NCBI GenBank assembly: GCA_050953425.1
Contig: JBMNMQ010000003.1
Location: forward strand, 434,001 to 498,000
DNA from: RUG100 sp050953425
GTDB lineage: Bacteria > Bacillota > Clostridia > Peptostreptococcales > Anaerovoracaceae
Reading direction: 5' to 3'
Length of the DNA: 64,000 nt
Made by a program: the position numbers and the translations under genes. Position 1 is the stretch's first letter, and the number at the start of each line of letters is the position of its first letter. The notes beneath the pieces are model-generated. The model was not told where the DNA came from. It saw only the letters and a program-made list of their open reading frames with translations, and ran no database searches. This document shows positions 1 through 9,395 of this stretch, one piece after another.

Positions 1-203
1 CTGTCGGCGCTGTCGGCACGCAGCCGGCCCGCCCGGCAGCGGGAAAAGCGCCCGCAGACTGCGAAACCGGCACCCGTGATCCGCCGCCGACCGGCTCGAC
101 GGCGGGCGGATGACGTTTCGCGAACAAGAAATTAATGGGAAAAACGCCATTTAATCAAGGCGATGATAGATTCTGTTAATTATCTAATATTTTACATTTG
201 CAC

Positions 204-232
204 TTGTTTTCTCCAAATAGTTCCTGTATAAT
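204..232 (+). promoter_or_regulatory. Promoter of candidate structured RNA
   Basis: TTGTTT at 204-209, a 17-bp spacer and a perfect TATAAT at 227-232, in an AT-rich island inside GC-rich sequence. The predicted transcript start near 239 coincides with the 5' strand of the first helix of the RNA called below. Confidence 0.6.
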
Positions 233-238
233 AACAAC

Positions 239-412
239 CTGAGTTTGAGTCAGGGCGATCCGCGGGATGCCGCCCGCGGGGCGCACGTCTCCATGACGGC
301 TGCCCCGCAGGCACAGAGCGCGGGATCTGCCCGCCGAATAACTCAGCTATCTGCTTTAGCAGGGCCCCCGTATCTATTGCACACACCTTTCTCAACGGGG
401 GCTGTTTTATTT
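239..412 (+). ncRNA. Candidate structured small RNA, possibly 6S-like
   Basis: About 170 nt lie between a sigma-A-type promoter and an intrinsic terminator, with no convincing reading frame. CTGAGTT (239-245) pairs with AACTCAG (340-346). GGGCGATCC (253-261) pairs with GGATC-T-GCCC (323-332) with one bulged T. An alternative local hairpin has arms CCGCGGG and CCCGCGG (260-279), and CTGC-TTTA-GCAG is at 351-362. The 3' end is a terminator: GCCCCCGT (364-371) pairs with ACGGGGGC (395-402), followed by TGTTTTATTT. Length, rod-like pairing and isolated promoter resemble Firmicutes 6S RNA, and B. subtilis 6S-1 also lies near rarA. I do not see a decisive family signature, so the 6S assignment is an inference. 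Confidence 0.45.
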
Positions 413-838
413 CCGGCAGTCGTCTTTCCGGCGCGGCATCCGCCTCCTTCGATGTGCATGCCCGGAGTTTCGGCGTTTCAGAAATTTCAAAAAACTGTTT
501 GAAGCGGGAGAACTGTGGTAAAAAAACAACATCATTAATCCTCCACTCTTTTCAAGACATAACGGTAATAGAAGGAAGCTGCCGCGTTGAACCGACGCGG
601 CAGTCTCTTTGTTCGCGGCTCTCATCGCATTTTCCCGCGGCATCGGGCGGCTGTCCGCGCCGTGCATGCGGCGGAAGGCGGCGTGCAGCGCTTTGTCTCC
701 GCCCCGCAGGAGCGGTATGCGGCGGCAAATTCCCCGTTAGGGCTGGTATTGCGGCGCCGCCTGACATATAATGAAACAAGCCGGCATATGAACGAAGGCC
801 GGCGCGGCAGCGCCGGCAGCAAGGGAGAAACGGAAACC
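413..838. other. Gene-free spacer upstream of the DUF4003 gene
   Basis: No credible gene is seen. The stretch holds one terminator-like hairpin (listed separately) and a short inverted repeat of GCCGGC type at about 780-815. A reading frame open upstream of the DUF4003 start is low-complexity and arginine-rich and has no ribosome site. Confidence 0.5.
579..612 (+). terminator. Terminator-like hairpin
   Basis: CTGCCGCGT (579-587) pairs perfectly with ACGCGGCAG (595-603), and TCTCTTTGTT follows. No gene is visible just upstream, so it may end read-through from the small RNA or an unseen short transcript. Confidence 0.5.
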
Positions 839-1861
839 ATGACTATATCAATAGAGGAAATGGCCGCACGCTTTGCGGCCAACCGTACTGTTCTGACAAA
901 AGCCGTGCGCTGGCTGGATCCGTACGCCTATGCGCTGGGTGCGGCGCAGCTGGCGTGCCTGGGGCTGGAAGCGGACGGTGCGCGGATTCGCGAGTGGGAC
1001 CGGCGGCTGAAAAAGAGCGCCGGCGCGTTTTCCGTATTCAGCGGCAGCGAACGGCTGATGGCCGTCTGTGAGCTGGCCGCGGCGCGGGATCCCGAGGCTG
1101 CGATGCAGCAGCTGCTGGCGGCGGCCGAGGCGCTGCAGGCGGAACTGCCGAAGAAAAAGCAGCTGGCTTTGCTGGCGGCCGTGCTCGCCGATCTCGAGCC
1201 GCCGGAACGCTATGCCGCTGCGGCGGCGCGGGTGCGGGAGATCCTGGACCAGATGCAGGGAGCCAGCGAACTCTTTCGCCGCGACGATTTCTATGCGGCG
1301 ATGCTGCTGTCGCTGTCCGGTCAGCGGCCGCAGGGCATTCTGCACGATGTCCTGCGCTGCAACAAGCTGCTGCAGGAAAAATATGATTTCGGCGGACAGC
1401 TGCAGTACCTCTGCTGCGTGCTTGCCCTGTTCGAGGGCTCCGCGGAGTCGCGCTGCGCGCAGGCGGCGGCGATGTACAAGGAGCTGCTGAACAAGAGCAA
1501 AAACTACGGGCCGGCCCGCAATATGGCGGGGCTCGGACTGCTCGCTATGTTTCATACCGAGGGCGATGATCTGGTGGAGGATCTCAGCGACATGTACCGA
1601 CGTCTCTTTGAGATGAAGGGCTTTGGCACCCGCGGCATCGGCGCCAAAACGCACTTCCTCTTCGCGGCACTGCTGCTGCTGGGCGTCTATCAGCGGGACG
1701 AACTGCTGGCGGCGCAGCACGCGGCAGAGAATGCAGAACCGCTGTCCGAGGACAGCGCGATGGCGCGGCGGCTGCTCGATATCCAGCTGCTGAGCGTGCC
1801 GGCCTGCGTGCATCTGGTCGCGGCCGGCGGTGCACCGGGAAGCAAGCCGGTGCGCGACTGA
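839..1861 (+). CDS. DUF4003 family protein
   Basis: A 340-residue, all-helical, alanine- and leucine-rich soluble protein without signal peptide or membrane segment. The sequence begins MTISIEEMAARFAANR and runs through regular amphipathic helices, which matches the DUF4003 family of Firmicutes in length and character. Its function is unknown. The ATG at 839 is preferred because GGGAGA lies about 10 bases upstream; the frame is open further 5' but the added residues are arginine-rich and poorly spaced from any ribosome site. It is monocistronic: a 23-bp tandem repeat follows the stop, and the next gene has its own promoter. The family call is moderate because no catalytic motif exists to test it. 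Confidence 0.65.
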   Translation: MTISIEEMAARFAANRTVLTKAVRWLDPYAYALGAAQLACLGLEADGARIREWDRRLKKSAGAFSVFSGSERLMAVCELAAARDPEAAMQQLLAAAEALQAELPKKKQLALLAAVLADLEPPERYAAAAARVREILDQMQGASELFRRDDFYAAMLLSLSGQRPQGILHDVLRCNKLLQEKYDFGGQLQYLCCVLALFEGSAESRCAQAAAMYKELLNKSKNYGPARNMAGLGLLAMFHTEGDDLVEDLSDMYRRLFEMKGFGTRGIGAKTHFLFAALLLLGVYQRDELLAAQHAAENAEPLSEDSAMARRLLDIQLLSVPACVHLVAAGGAPGSKPVRD

Positions 1862-1890
1862 AGAAGGCGTCCGCACGGCGGGCAATTCCC

Positions 1891-2005
1891 GGCAGAGCAT
1901 CGGGTGTTCGACCGGCAGGGCATCGGGTGTTCGACCGGCAGAGCATCGGGTGTTCGACCGGCAGAGCATCGGGTGTTCGACCGGCAGAGCATCGGGTGTT
2001 CGACC
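1891..2005. repeat. 23-bp tandem repeat, five copies
   Basis: Five head-to-tail copies start at 1891, 1914, 1937, 1960 and 1983. They are identical except for one A-to-G change in the second copy. The unit begins GGCAGAGCATCGG and ends TTCGACC. A sixth, degenerate unit (2006-2026) ends TTGACC and supplies the -35 box of the next promoter. The array begins 30 bp after the DUF4003 stop. Confidence 0.95.
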
Positions 2006-2020
2006 GGCAGGGGATCTGTC

Positions 2021-2049
2021 TTGACCGGCACGGTCGTTTGGAATATAGT
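2021..2049 (+). promoter_or_regulatory. Promoter of acyl-CoA ligase gene
   Basis: TTGACC (2021-2026), a 17-bp spacer, and TATAGT (2044-2049). The -35 box is the end of the last, degenerate copy of the upstream 23-bp repeat, where intact copies read TTCGACC. Confidence 0.7.
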
Positions 2050-2096
2050 AGAAACAAAACATTTGAGAGGGTCGAAAGAAAGGATCGTAACAAAGA

Positions 2097-3737
<1,641 letters not shown>

Positions 3738-3810
3738 GCAGGGCTTCGAAAAGCGGCCCGGAGCCGCGGCAGCACCGGCTGCCGAAGGCGCGGTACGGGA
3801 TATGAAAACA

Positions 3811-3890
3811 GTGAAACTGCGCAGTGCGCACGACGAATGAGAAAGCACGAACTGCGAAGTGCGAATGACGAAGTATGAAGTGCGACGATA
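3811..3890. repeat. Imperfect short repeats after the ligase gene
   Basis: A run of variants of CTGCGAAGTGCGAATGACGA lies between the ligase stop and the terminator. Units are degenerate and of uneven length, so this is a decayed minisatellite. No open frame of interest is present. Confidence 0.6.
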
Positions 3891-3899
3891 GAAAATTTC

Positions 3900-3929
3900 G
3901 GGCACGGCCGCGGAACGGCCGTGCCCTTT
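3900..3929. terminator. Bidirectional terminator between ligase gene and rarA
   Basis: GGGCACGGCCG (3900-3910) and CGGCCGTGCCC (3916-3926) form an 11-bp stem with a 5-base loop. TTTC follows on the plus strand and GAAATTTTC on the minus strand, so it can serve both convergent genes. Confidence 0.8.
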
Positions 3930-3980
3930 CTGCATGTCCCGGATCGGTCGCTCCGCAATCCCGGGGCGGCGCAAAATCCT

Positions 3981-5396
3981 CTATCGCTCGCTGTCCTTTG
4001 CTCTTTCCCTGCTTGCTGCATCTTCGGCGCTTTCGGCTTCCGCGGCGTGTTCCGCGTCGGCGGACGGCGCCGATTCACCGCGCGCCGCGGCCTTCCACTC
4101 TCTGATCCGCCGCAGGCGTTCGCGGCAGCGCGCCTCGATGCCCTCCCCGGTGGGCCGGTAGTAGCTGCGGCCGCGCAGCGAATCGGGCAGGCACTCCATG
4201 GCCGTCATCTTTTCCTCGTAATCGTGGGCGTACCGGTAGCCCTGTCCGTAGTGCAGCTCCTTCATCAGTTCGGTCGGCGCGTTGCACAGGTGCAGCGGCA
4301 CCGGCTCGGCCAGCTGCTGCGCGGCGTCGCGTTTGGCGCTCTCGTAGGCGCGGTAGAGGGCGTTGGATTTCGGCGCCAGCGACAGATAGACGACGGCCTC
4401 GGTGAGATGCACGGAGCATTCCGGCATGCCGATATAGTGGCATGCCTGATAGGCGGCGACGGCCAGCTGCAGCGCCTTGGGGTCGGCGAGACCGATGTCC
4501 TCGCCGGCAAAGCGGGTTATGCGGCGCGCCACATAGAGCGGGTCCTCGCCGGCTTCCAGCATCCGCGCCAGCCAGTAGACGGCGGCGTCGGGGTCGGAAT
4601 TGCGCATCGATTTGTGCAGCGCGGAGATCAGGTTGTAGTGCTCCTCGCCGCCCTTGTCGTAGAGCAGGGTCCTTTTGGCGGTGCACTGCTCGAGCACTTC
4701 GCGGGTTACGCGGACGCTGCCGTCCGCGCCGGGTTCGCCGTTGAGGATCACCATCTCCAGCGTCGACAGCGCGGTGCGGGCATCGCCGCTGGCAAAGCCG
4801 GCGATGATCTCCAGCATCCCCTCGTCAATTTCGATCTTTTCTCCGCCAAAGCCGCGCGGGTCCTCGAGGGCGTGCCGCAGCAGGCGCAGGAGATCGTCCG
4901 TCGTCAGGGCGTGGAGCACGAACACCTTGCAGCGCGACAGCAGCGCGCTGTTGATCTCAAAGGAGGGGTTCTCGGTGGTGGCGCCGATGAGGATGATGCT
5001 GCCCTTTTCGACAAAGGGCAGGAAGGCGTCCTGCTGGGCCTTGTTGAAGCGGTGAATCTCGTCGACGAAGACGATCGTCCGCTCGCCGAGCGCGCGGTTG
5101 CTCTCGGCCTTTTTCATCACCGCGCGGATGTCGCGGATGCCGCTGGTCACGGCGGAGAAATTGACAAAGGAAGCGTGCGTCGTCCCGGCGATGATGCGCG
5201 CCAGCGTGGTCTTGCCGACGCCGGGCGGGCCCCAGAAGATCAGTGAGGGGACGCGGTCGCTTTCGATCAGGCGGCGCAGCACCCGGCCCTCGCCGACCAG
5301 GTGCTCCTGTCCGACGAATTCGTCCAGCGTCTGCGGGCGCAGGCGGGCGGCCAGCGGCTGCTCGAGCTGTGATGCAAATAAAGAAATCTGATCCAT
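3981..5396 (-). CDS. rarA: Replication-associated recombination protein RarA (MgsA), AAA+ ATPase
   Basis: A 471-residue clamp-loader-like AAA+ ATPase acting at stalled replication forks. Walker A is GPPGVGKT (56-63) and Walker B VFVDEIH (109-115); the sensor region and C-terminal MgsA domain follow, including the HYNLISALHKSMRNSDPDAA stretch. Residues 3-7 are QISLF, close to the QL(S/D)LF sliding-clamp peptide, which suggests clamp contact (inference). The last 40 residues form a charged Ala/Glu tail that lengthens it beyond the usual 420-440 residues. The ATG at 5396 has AGGAGG eight bases upstream, and a TATAAT (+ strand ATTATA, 5426-5431) lies upstream. The gene diverges from the surface-polymer cluster. 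Confidence 0.95.
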   Translation of the reverse strand: MDQISLFASQLEQPLAARLRPQTLDEFVGQEHLVGEGRVLRRLIESDRVPSLIFWGPPGVGKTTLARIIAGTTHASFVNFSAVTSGIRDIRAVMKKAESNRALGERTIVFVDEIHRFNKAQQDAFLPFVEKGSIILIGATTENPSFEINSALLSRCKVFVLHALTTDDLLRLLRHALEDPRGFGGEKIEIDEGMLEIIAGFASGDARTALSTLEMVILNGEPGADGSVRVTREVLEQCTAKRTLLYDKGGEEHYNLISALHKSMRNSDPDAAVYWLARMLEAGEDPLYVARRITRFAGEDIGLADPKALQLAVAAYQACHYIGMPECSVHLTEAVVYLSLAPKSNALYRAYESAKRDAAQQLAEPVPLHLCNAPTELMKELHYGQGYRYAHDYEEKMTAMECLPDSLRGRSYYRPTGEGIEARCRERLRRIREWKAAARGESAPSADAEHAAEAESAEDAASRERAKDSER

Positions 5397-5459
5397 CTCT
5401 GCCTCCTGTTCCCCCGTTCACTGTTATTATAGCGCAGAAAAAGCGGATGCATTCGGATA

Positions 5460-5488
5460 TTTTCAAAGTTTTTCCTTCATGATACAAT
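5460..5488 (+). promoter_or_regulatory. Promoter of the surface-polymer cluster
   Basis: TTTTCA (5460-5465), a 17-bp spacer and TACAAT (5483-5488). The first gene starts 45 bp downstream. The rarA -10 box lies about 30 bp away on the other strand, making this a compact divergent region. Confidence 0.5.
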
Positions 5489-5532
5489 GATACGGTCGGA
5501 GCGAGACGGCTCCGGCAGGACAGGGGGACATT

Positions 5533-7926
5533 TTGAATCCGCTGAAAATACTGACTGCAAAATACCGGGCAGGCTCCCGCTATCTGAAATACCGCCGGGA
5601 GGCCGTGGTCAGCCGGCGCCGCATTCTTCTGGAATCGCAGCACGGCCGCGAGATCGACGGCAACATTTTCTATATTCTCAGGGAGCTGCTCACCAATGAA
5701 GCGTATCGGGACTTCGAGATCTTCCTCACGGTCGGCCGCCGGGAGCAGATACCGCAGTTCCGCCGCAAGATCCGGCCGCTGCCGGCGGAGAGGGTCCGCT
5801 TTGTCGAGATCAGGACCCGCGAGTATTATCGGGTGATCTCCTCGGCCGGTTTTCTGATCAACGACAACACGTTTCTGCCGTTCTTCATCAAGAAGGAAGG
5901 GCAGGTGTATCTGAACCTGTGGCACGGCACGCCGCTGAAGACGCTGGGCCGGCGCATCAGCGGGGAACCGCAGTCGATCGGCAACACGCAGAAGAATTTC
6001 GTCGCGGCGGATTATCTGCTCTATCCGAATGAATATACGCGCGACCACATGATCGAGGACTACATGATTGCCAACCTGAGCAGCGCGAAAATTCTGCTCT
6101 GCGGCTATCCGCGCAATGCCGCGTTCTTCGACGCGGCGAGGAGGGCAGAGATTCGCCGCCGGTGCGGCTTTGACGGCAGAAAGGTCTACGCCTATATGCC
6201 GACCTGGCGCGGCGTCATCGGCACGGCGGACCAGGAAGCCGACGCGCAGCTGGCCGCAATGCTGCGGCAGCTCGACCGCCTGCTGCGGAAAGACGAACGG
6301 CTCTTTGTCAAGCTCCATCCGGCAGCCCGCAGCGTCATCGACCTCTCCGGCTTTGAGCGCATCGAACCGTTTCCCGAAGAGTACGAGACCTATGAGTTCA
6401 TCGATGCCGCCGACTGTCTGGTCACCGATTACTCGAGCGTGATGTACGATTACGCAGTGACGGGGAAGAAGATCGTGCTCTTTGTCTTTGATGAGGAAGC
6501 TTACCTCGCCCGTCGCGGTCTCTACGAGCCGCTGGAGTCGCTGCCGTTTGAGCGGGTGCGTACGCCGGAGGCGCTGCTGGCCTCTCTGCGCAGCGGGGAG
6601 CAGCCCGCTCTCGACGCGTTTCAGGCGCGCTTCTGCCGCTATGATCGTCCCGACGCCGCCGCCGCGATCTGCGCCCGCGTGATCCTGGGAAAGCAGGAAG
6701 TGATCGAGCAGGAGATGCCGTCGAACGGCAGGGAGAACATCCTTCTCTACGGCGGCAGCCTCGACCGCAACGGCATCACCTCGTCGCTGCTGAACCTCCT
6801 GCACCGCGTCGATACCCGCAGGTACAATTACTTCATCACCTTTTCGCCGGACTTCAATCCCGACAACGCCGACGTGCTGCGGCAGCTGCCGGAGGGAGTC
6901 GGCTACTTTGCGCCCTGTTCGCGGCGCTCTTCGGCGACGATTCCGCAGAAGACGCTGATCACGCTGTACAGGAAGGGGACGGTTCCCTTCCGCGCTCTGC
7001 GGCGCTTCGCCGGCGAGGTGTACCGGCAGGAGCCGGAGCGGCTGTTCGCGAAGGCACGCTTTCGCTGGGCGATTCAGTTCTGCGGATACGGGGTCAAGCC
7101 GATCCTGTACTTTCTGGATTTTCCCTGCCGCTCCGCCATCTACGTCCACAGTGACATGAAGCAGGAGATCGCGACCAGAAAACTGCAGAAAAAGGCCGTG
7201 CTGCAGTACGCCTACCCGCGCTACGACCGGATCGCCGTGGTCTCGGCGAGCCTGATCGCGCCGACGCGGGAACTCGCCGGGCGTTCCGACAACATCTGCC
7301 TCTGCCGCAATCTGATCGATGACGAGGCCATCCGGGAAAAGGCCGCCCGCCGGCTCGAGTTCGACCCCTATACGGTCTGCAGCACGGAACCGGAGCGCGT
7401 GCGGCGGATTCTCGACAGCGAGGCGCCGAAGATCATCAATATCGCCCGCTTTGCGCCGGAAAAGGGGCAGCGGCGCCTGATCGACGCCTTTGAACAAAAC
7501 TGGCGCGAAAACCGGGACATCTATCTGATCCTGCTCGGCGGCAATCAGTTCGGAAACACATACGAACAGCTGAAAAAATATGCGGCGGAAAAGCCGTGCG
7601 CCGACCATATCATCCTGATCATGAACATGTCCAATCCGTATCCGCTGATCAAGAACTGCGATTACTCGGTGCTGTCTTCGTTTTATGAGGGCTTCGGTCT
7701 GGTTCTTCTCGAGGCGGATATTCTCGGCCTGCCGACGGTTTCCACGGATATCGCCGGCCCCGGTGATCTGCTGCGGGCAGCGGGCGGCCGGATTGTGGAG
7801 AACAACGAGCAGGGGATCTCGGAGGGAATCAGAGCTCTGCTGCACCGCGAAGTGGGCCTGCTCGACATCGATTACCGGCGCTATAACGAAGAAGCGGTCA
7901 GAGAGTTCGAGACGCTGCTCTCCTGA
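5533..7926 (+). CDS. CDP-glycerol glycerophosphotransferase fused to a GT4 glycosyltransferase
   Basis: A 797-residue two-domain protein. The N-terminal half is a TagB/TagF-type glycerophosphotransferase: LNLWHGTPLKTLGRR (127-141), GYPRN (191-195), and LVTDYSSVMYDYA around 296-308, the family's catalytic signatures. The C-terminal half, from about residue 400, is a GT4 sugar transferase with IARFAPEKGQ and the nucleotide-sugar motif SSFYEGFGLVLLEA near 715-728. Fusions of this type make polymers alternating sugar and polyol phosphate, as in some capsule polymerases (family knowledge). It starts with TTG after AGGGGGAC. It is first in the cluster; a repeat and a new promoter separate it from the next gene. 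The product polymer is not identifiable here. Confidence 0.88.
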   Translation: MNPLKILTAKYRAGSRYLKYRREAVVSRRRILLESQHGREIDGNIFYILRELLTNEAYRDFEIFLTVGRREQIPQFRRKIRPLPAERVRFVEIRTREYYRVISSAGFLINDNTFLPFFIKKEGQVYLNLWHGTPLKTLGRRISGEPQSIGNTQKNFVAADYLLYPNEYTRDHMIEDYMIANLSSAKILLCGYPRNAAFFDAARRAEIRRRCGFDGRKVYAYMPTWRGVIGTADQEADAQLAAMLRQLDRLLRKDERLFVKLHPAARSVIDLSGFERIEPFPEEYETYEFIDAADCLVTDYSSVMYDYAVTGKKIVLFVFDEEAYLARRGLYEPLESLPFERVRTPEALLASLRSGEQPALDAFQARFCRYDRPDAAAAICARVILGKQEVIEQEMPSNGRENILLYGGSLDRNGITSSLLNLLHRVDTRRYNYFITFSPDFNPDNADVLRQLPEGVGYFAPCSRRSSATIPQKTLITLYRKGTVPFRALRRFAGEVYRQEPERLFAKARFRWAIQFCGYGVKPILYFLDFPCRSAIYVHSDMKQEIATRKLQKKAVLQYAYPRYDRIAVVSASLIAPTRELAGRSDNICLCRNLIDDEAIREKAARRLEFDPYTVCSTEPERVRRILDSEAPKIINIARFAPEKGQRRLIDAFEQNWRENRDIYLILLGGNQFGNTYEQLKKYAAEKPCADHIILIMNMSNPYPLIKNCDYSVLSSFYEGFGLVLLEADILGLPTVSTDIAGPGDLLRAAGGRIVENNEQGISEGIRALLHREVGLLDIDYRRYNEEAVREFETLLS

Positions 7927-7927
7927 G

Positions 7928-8004
7928 AAGCCGCCGCAAAGCCGCCGAAAAGCCGCCGCAAAGCCGCCGCAAAGCCGCCGCAAAGCCGCCGCAAAGCCGC
8001 CGCG
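7928..8004. repeat. 11-bp tandem repeat after a stop codon
   Basis: Seven copies of AAGCCGCCGCA, the second varying at its end, begin two bases after the TGA of the upstream gene. A further separated copy lies at 8020. Nothing else is recognised in the gap to 8276 except the promoter below. Confidence 0.95.
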
Positions 8005-8142
8005 GGGGCTGCCGCCGCAAAGCCGCCGAAAACTGCGGGCGGTGAACGGGGACGATGCACGCGAACGCGATGGAAGCGAGCGCAGACAGCGGCCGGCGGG
8101 CACGCATCAGGACGGCCGGCGGGCATGCGCGACGACAACGTG

Positions 8143-8171
8143 GTGACAGGCGGCTGTCTGCGTGTTAAAAT
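8143..8171 (+). promoter_or_regulatory. Promoter of the second transcript in the polymer cluster
   Basis: GTGACA (8143-8148), a 17-bp spacer and TAAAAT (8166-8171), the first AT-rich stretch after the 11-bp repeats. Confidence 0.55.
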
Positions 8172-8276
8172 AGACTAATACCAAGAAAATGTGTGGTGCG
8201 GAGCAGGAGAATGCAAAATCCCGGCGCCGCGAACGATACGGGAACGAATTTACGCCGGCGGCGCTCAGGAGCAGAA

Positions 8277-9395
8277 GTGAAAAAAATCCTACTGAAAGCT
8301 TGCGTCCTGCTGCTGCGGCTCGTGTACGCGCCGTTCAGGATGCTGAAAAAGCGAGATAAAATCACATACATCAGCCGCCAGTCCGACCAGACGCCTCTCG
8401 ATTTCAGAATACTGACCGAGCGGATGCGGGACGGGCGCCCCGATGTCGAGAACGTCGTTCTCTGCAGAAAGCTGGGCGGAGCCGGCGGCCATACTCTGAC
8501 CTATCCGTTTCATATGCTGCGGCAGTTCCGGCATATTGCGACTTCGAAGGTCGTTGTTCTCGACGGCTACTGCATTGCAGCGAGCGTGCTGCCGCACGAC
8601 AGCGAAACGACGATCGTCCAGATGTGGCACGCGGCGGCGGCGATCAAGAAATTCGGCTGGCAGATTCTCGATCAGCCCAGCGGCAGCAGCCGTGCAACGG
8701 CGGAGATCATGAGAATGCACCGGAACTACGATTACGTCACGGCGTCGTCCGATGCGGTGGCGGAGTCCTTTCAGAAGGGCTTTGATGTCGGCCCGGAACA
8801 GATCAGGAAGATCGGCATGCCCCATTTCTCCCGGCTGATGCAGCCGGAGCGGGAAAAAATCGCGGCCCTGAAGGAAGCTTTTCCCGCACTGAAGGGGCGC
8901 ATGCTGATCCTGTATATCCCGACTTTCAGGAAAAACGGCACGGTGAAACTGAGGGAACTGATCGACGCCGTGCCGGCCGACCGGTATGCGCTGGCGGTGC
9001 GGCTGCATCCGCTGGACCGGACGGAACACGTCGGCGAGGGTGTTATCTACGATCGGCGCTTCAGCACCTATGACTGGATGAAGGCGTCCGATCTCATCAT
9101 CACCGACTATTCGTCGCTGGCGGTCGAAGCTTCCCTGCTCGGCAAGCCCCTGTACTTTTACGAGTACGATCTGGCGGCTTACAGCGAAGATCCCGGGCTC
9201 AACGTCGACATGCGCCGCGAGGCGCTGGCGCGGTATGTATTCACCGATCCCGGGGAGCTGCCCGGCCTGCTGGAGGAGGAGTACGATTTTCGCGCTCTGG
9301 AGGCTTTCAGGGACAAATATGTCGAAGTCGATCCGGCGGGATCCGCCGATGCGTTTGCGGCGTTCCTGACTGAGATGATCGGAGGAAAACAGTGA
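8277..9395 (+). CDS. CDP-glycerol glycerophosphotransferase family protein (WHA subfamily)
   Basis: A 372-residue protein of the TagB/TagF/TarL fold. The usual WHGTPLK motif is replaced by WHAAAAIKKFG, typical of a subgroup of polyol-phosphate transferases, while the second signature LIITDYSSLAVEA is intact. The N-terminus, KKILLKACVLLLRLVYAPF, is amphipathic and hydrophobic and could lie on the membrane. The GTG at 8277 is chosen because AGGAG sits six bases upstream; the frame is open earlier, but an ATG at 8211 is too close to its AGGAG. It overlaps the next gene by 4 bp, so the two are probably translationally coupled. It may prime or extend a glycerol- or ribitol-phosphate chain. Confidence 0.85.
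   Translation: MKKILLKACVLLLRLVYAPFRMLKKRDKITYISRQSDQTPLDFRILTERMRDGRPDVENVVLCRKLGGAGGHTLTYPFHMLRQFRHIATSKVVVLDGYCIAASVLPHDSETTIVQMWHAAAAIKKFGWQILDQPSGSSRATAEIMRMHRNYDYVTASSDAVAESFQKGFDVGPEQIRKIGMPHFSRLMQPEREKIAALKEAFPALKGRMLILYIPTFRKNGTVKLRELIDAVPADRYALAVRLHPLDRTEHVGEGVIYDRRFSTYDWMKASDLIITDYSSLAVEASLLGKPLYFYEYDLAAYSEDPGLNVDMRREALARYVFTDPGELPGLLEEEYDFRALEAFRDKYVEVDPAGSADAFAAFLTEMIGGKQ

Noticed and set aside
4957..8103. 1048-residue minus-strand open frame opposite rarA and the fused transferase
   Set aside because: It is the shadow of two well-supported genes in GC-rich DNA: no ribosome site, basic low-complexity translation, and it crosses a promoter region and a tandem repeat.
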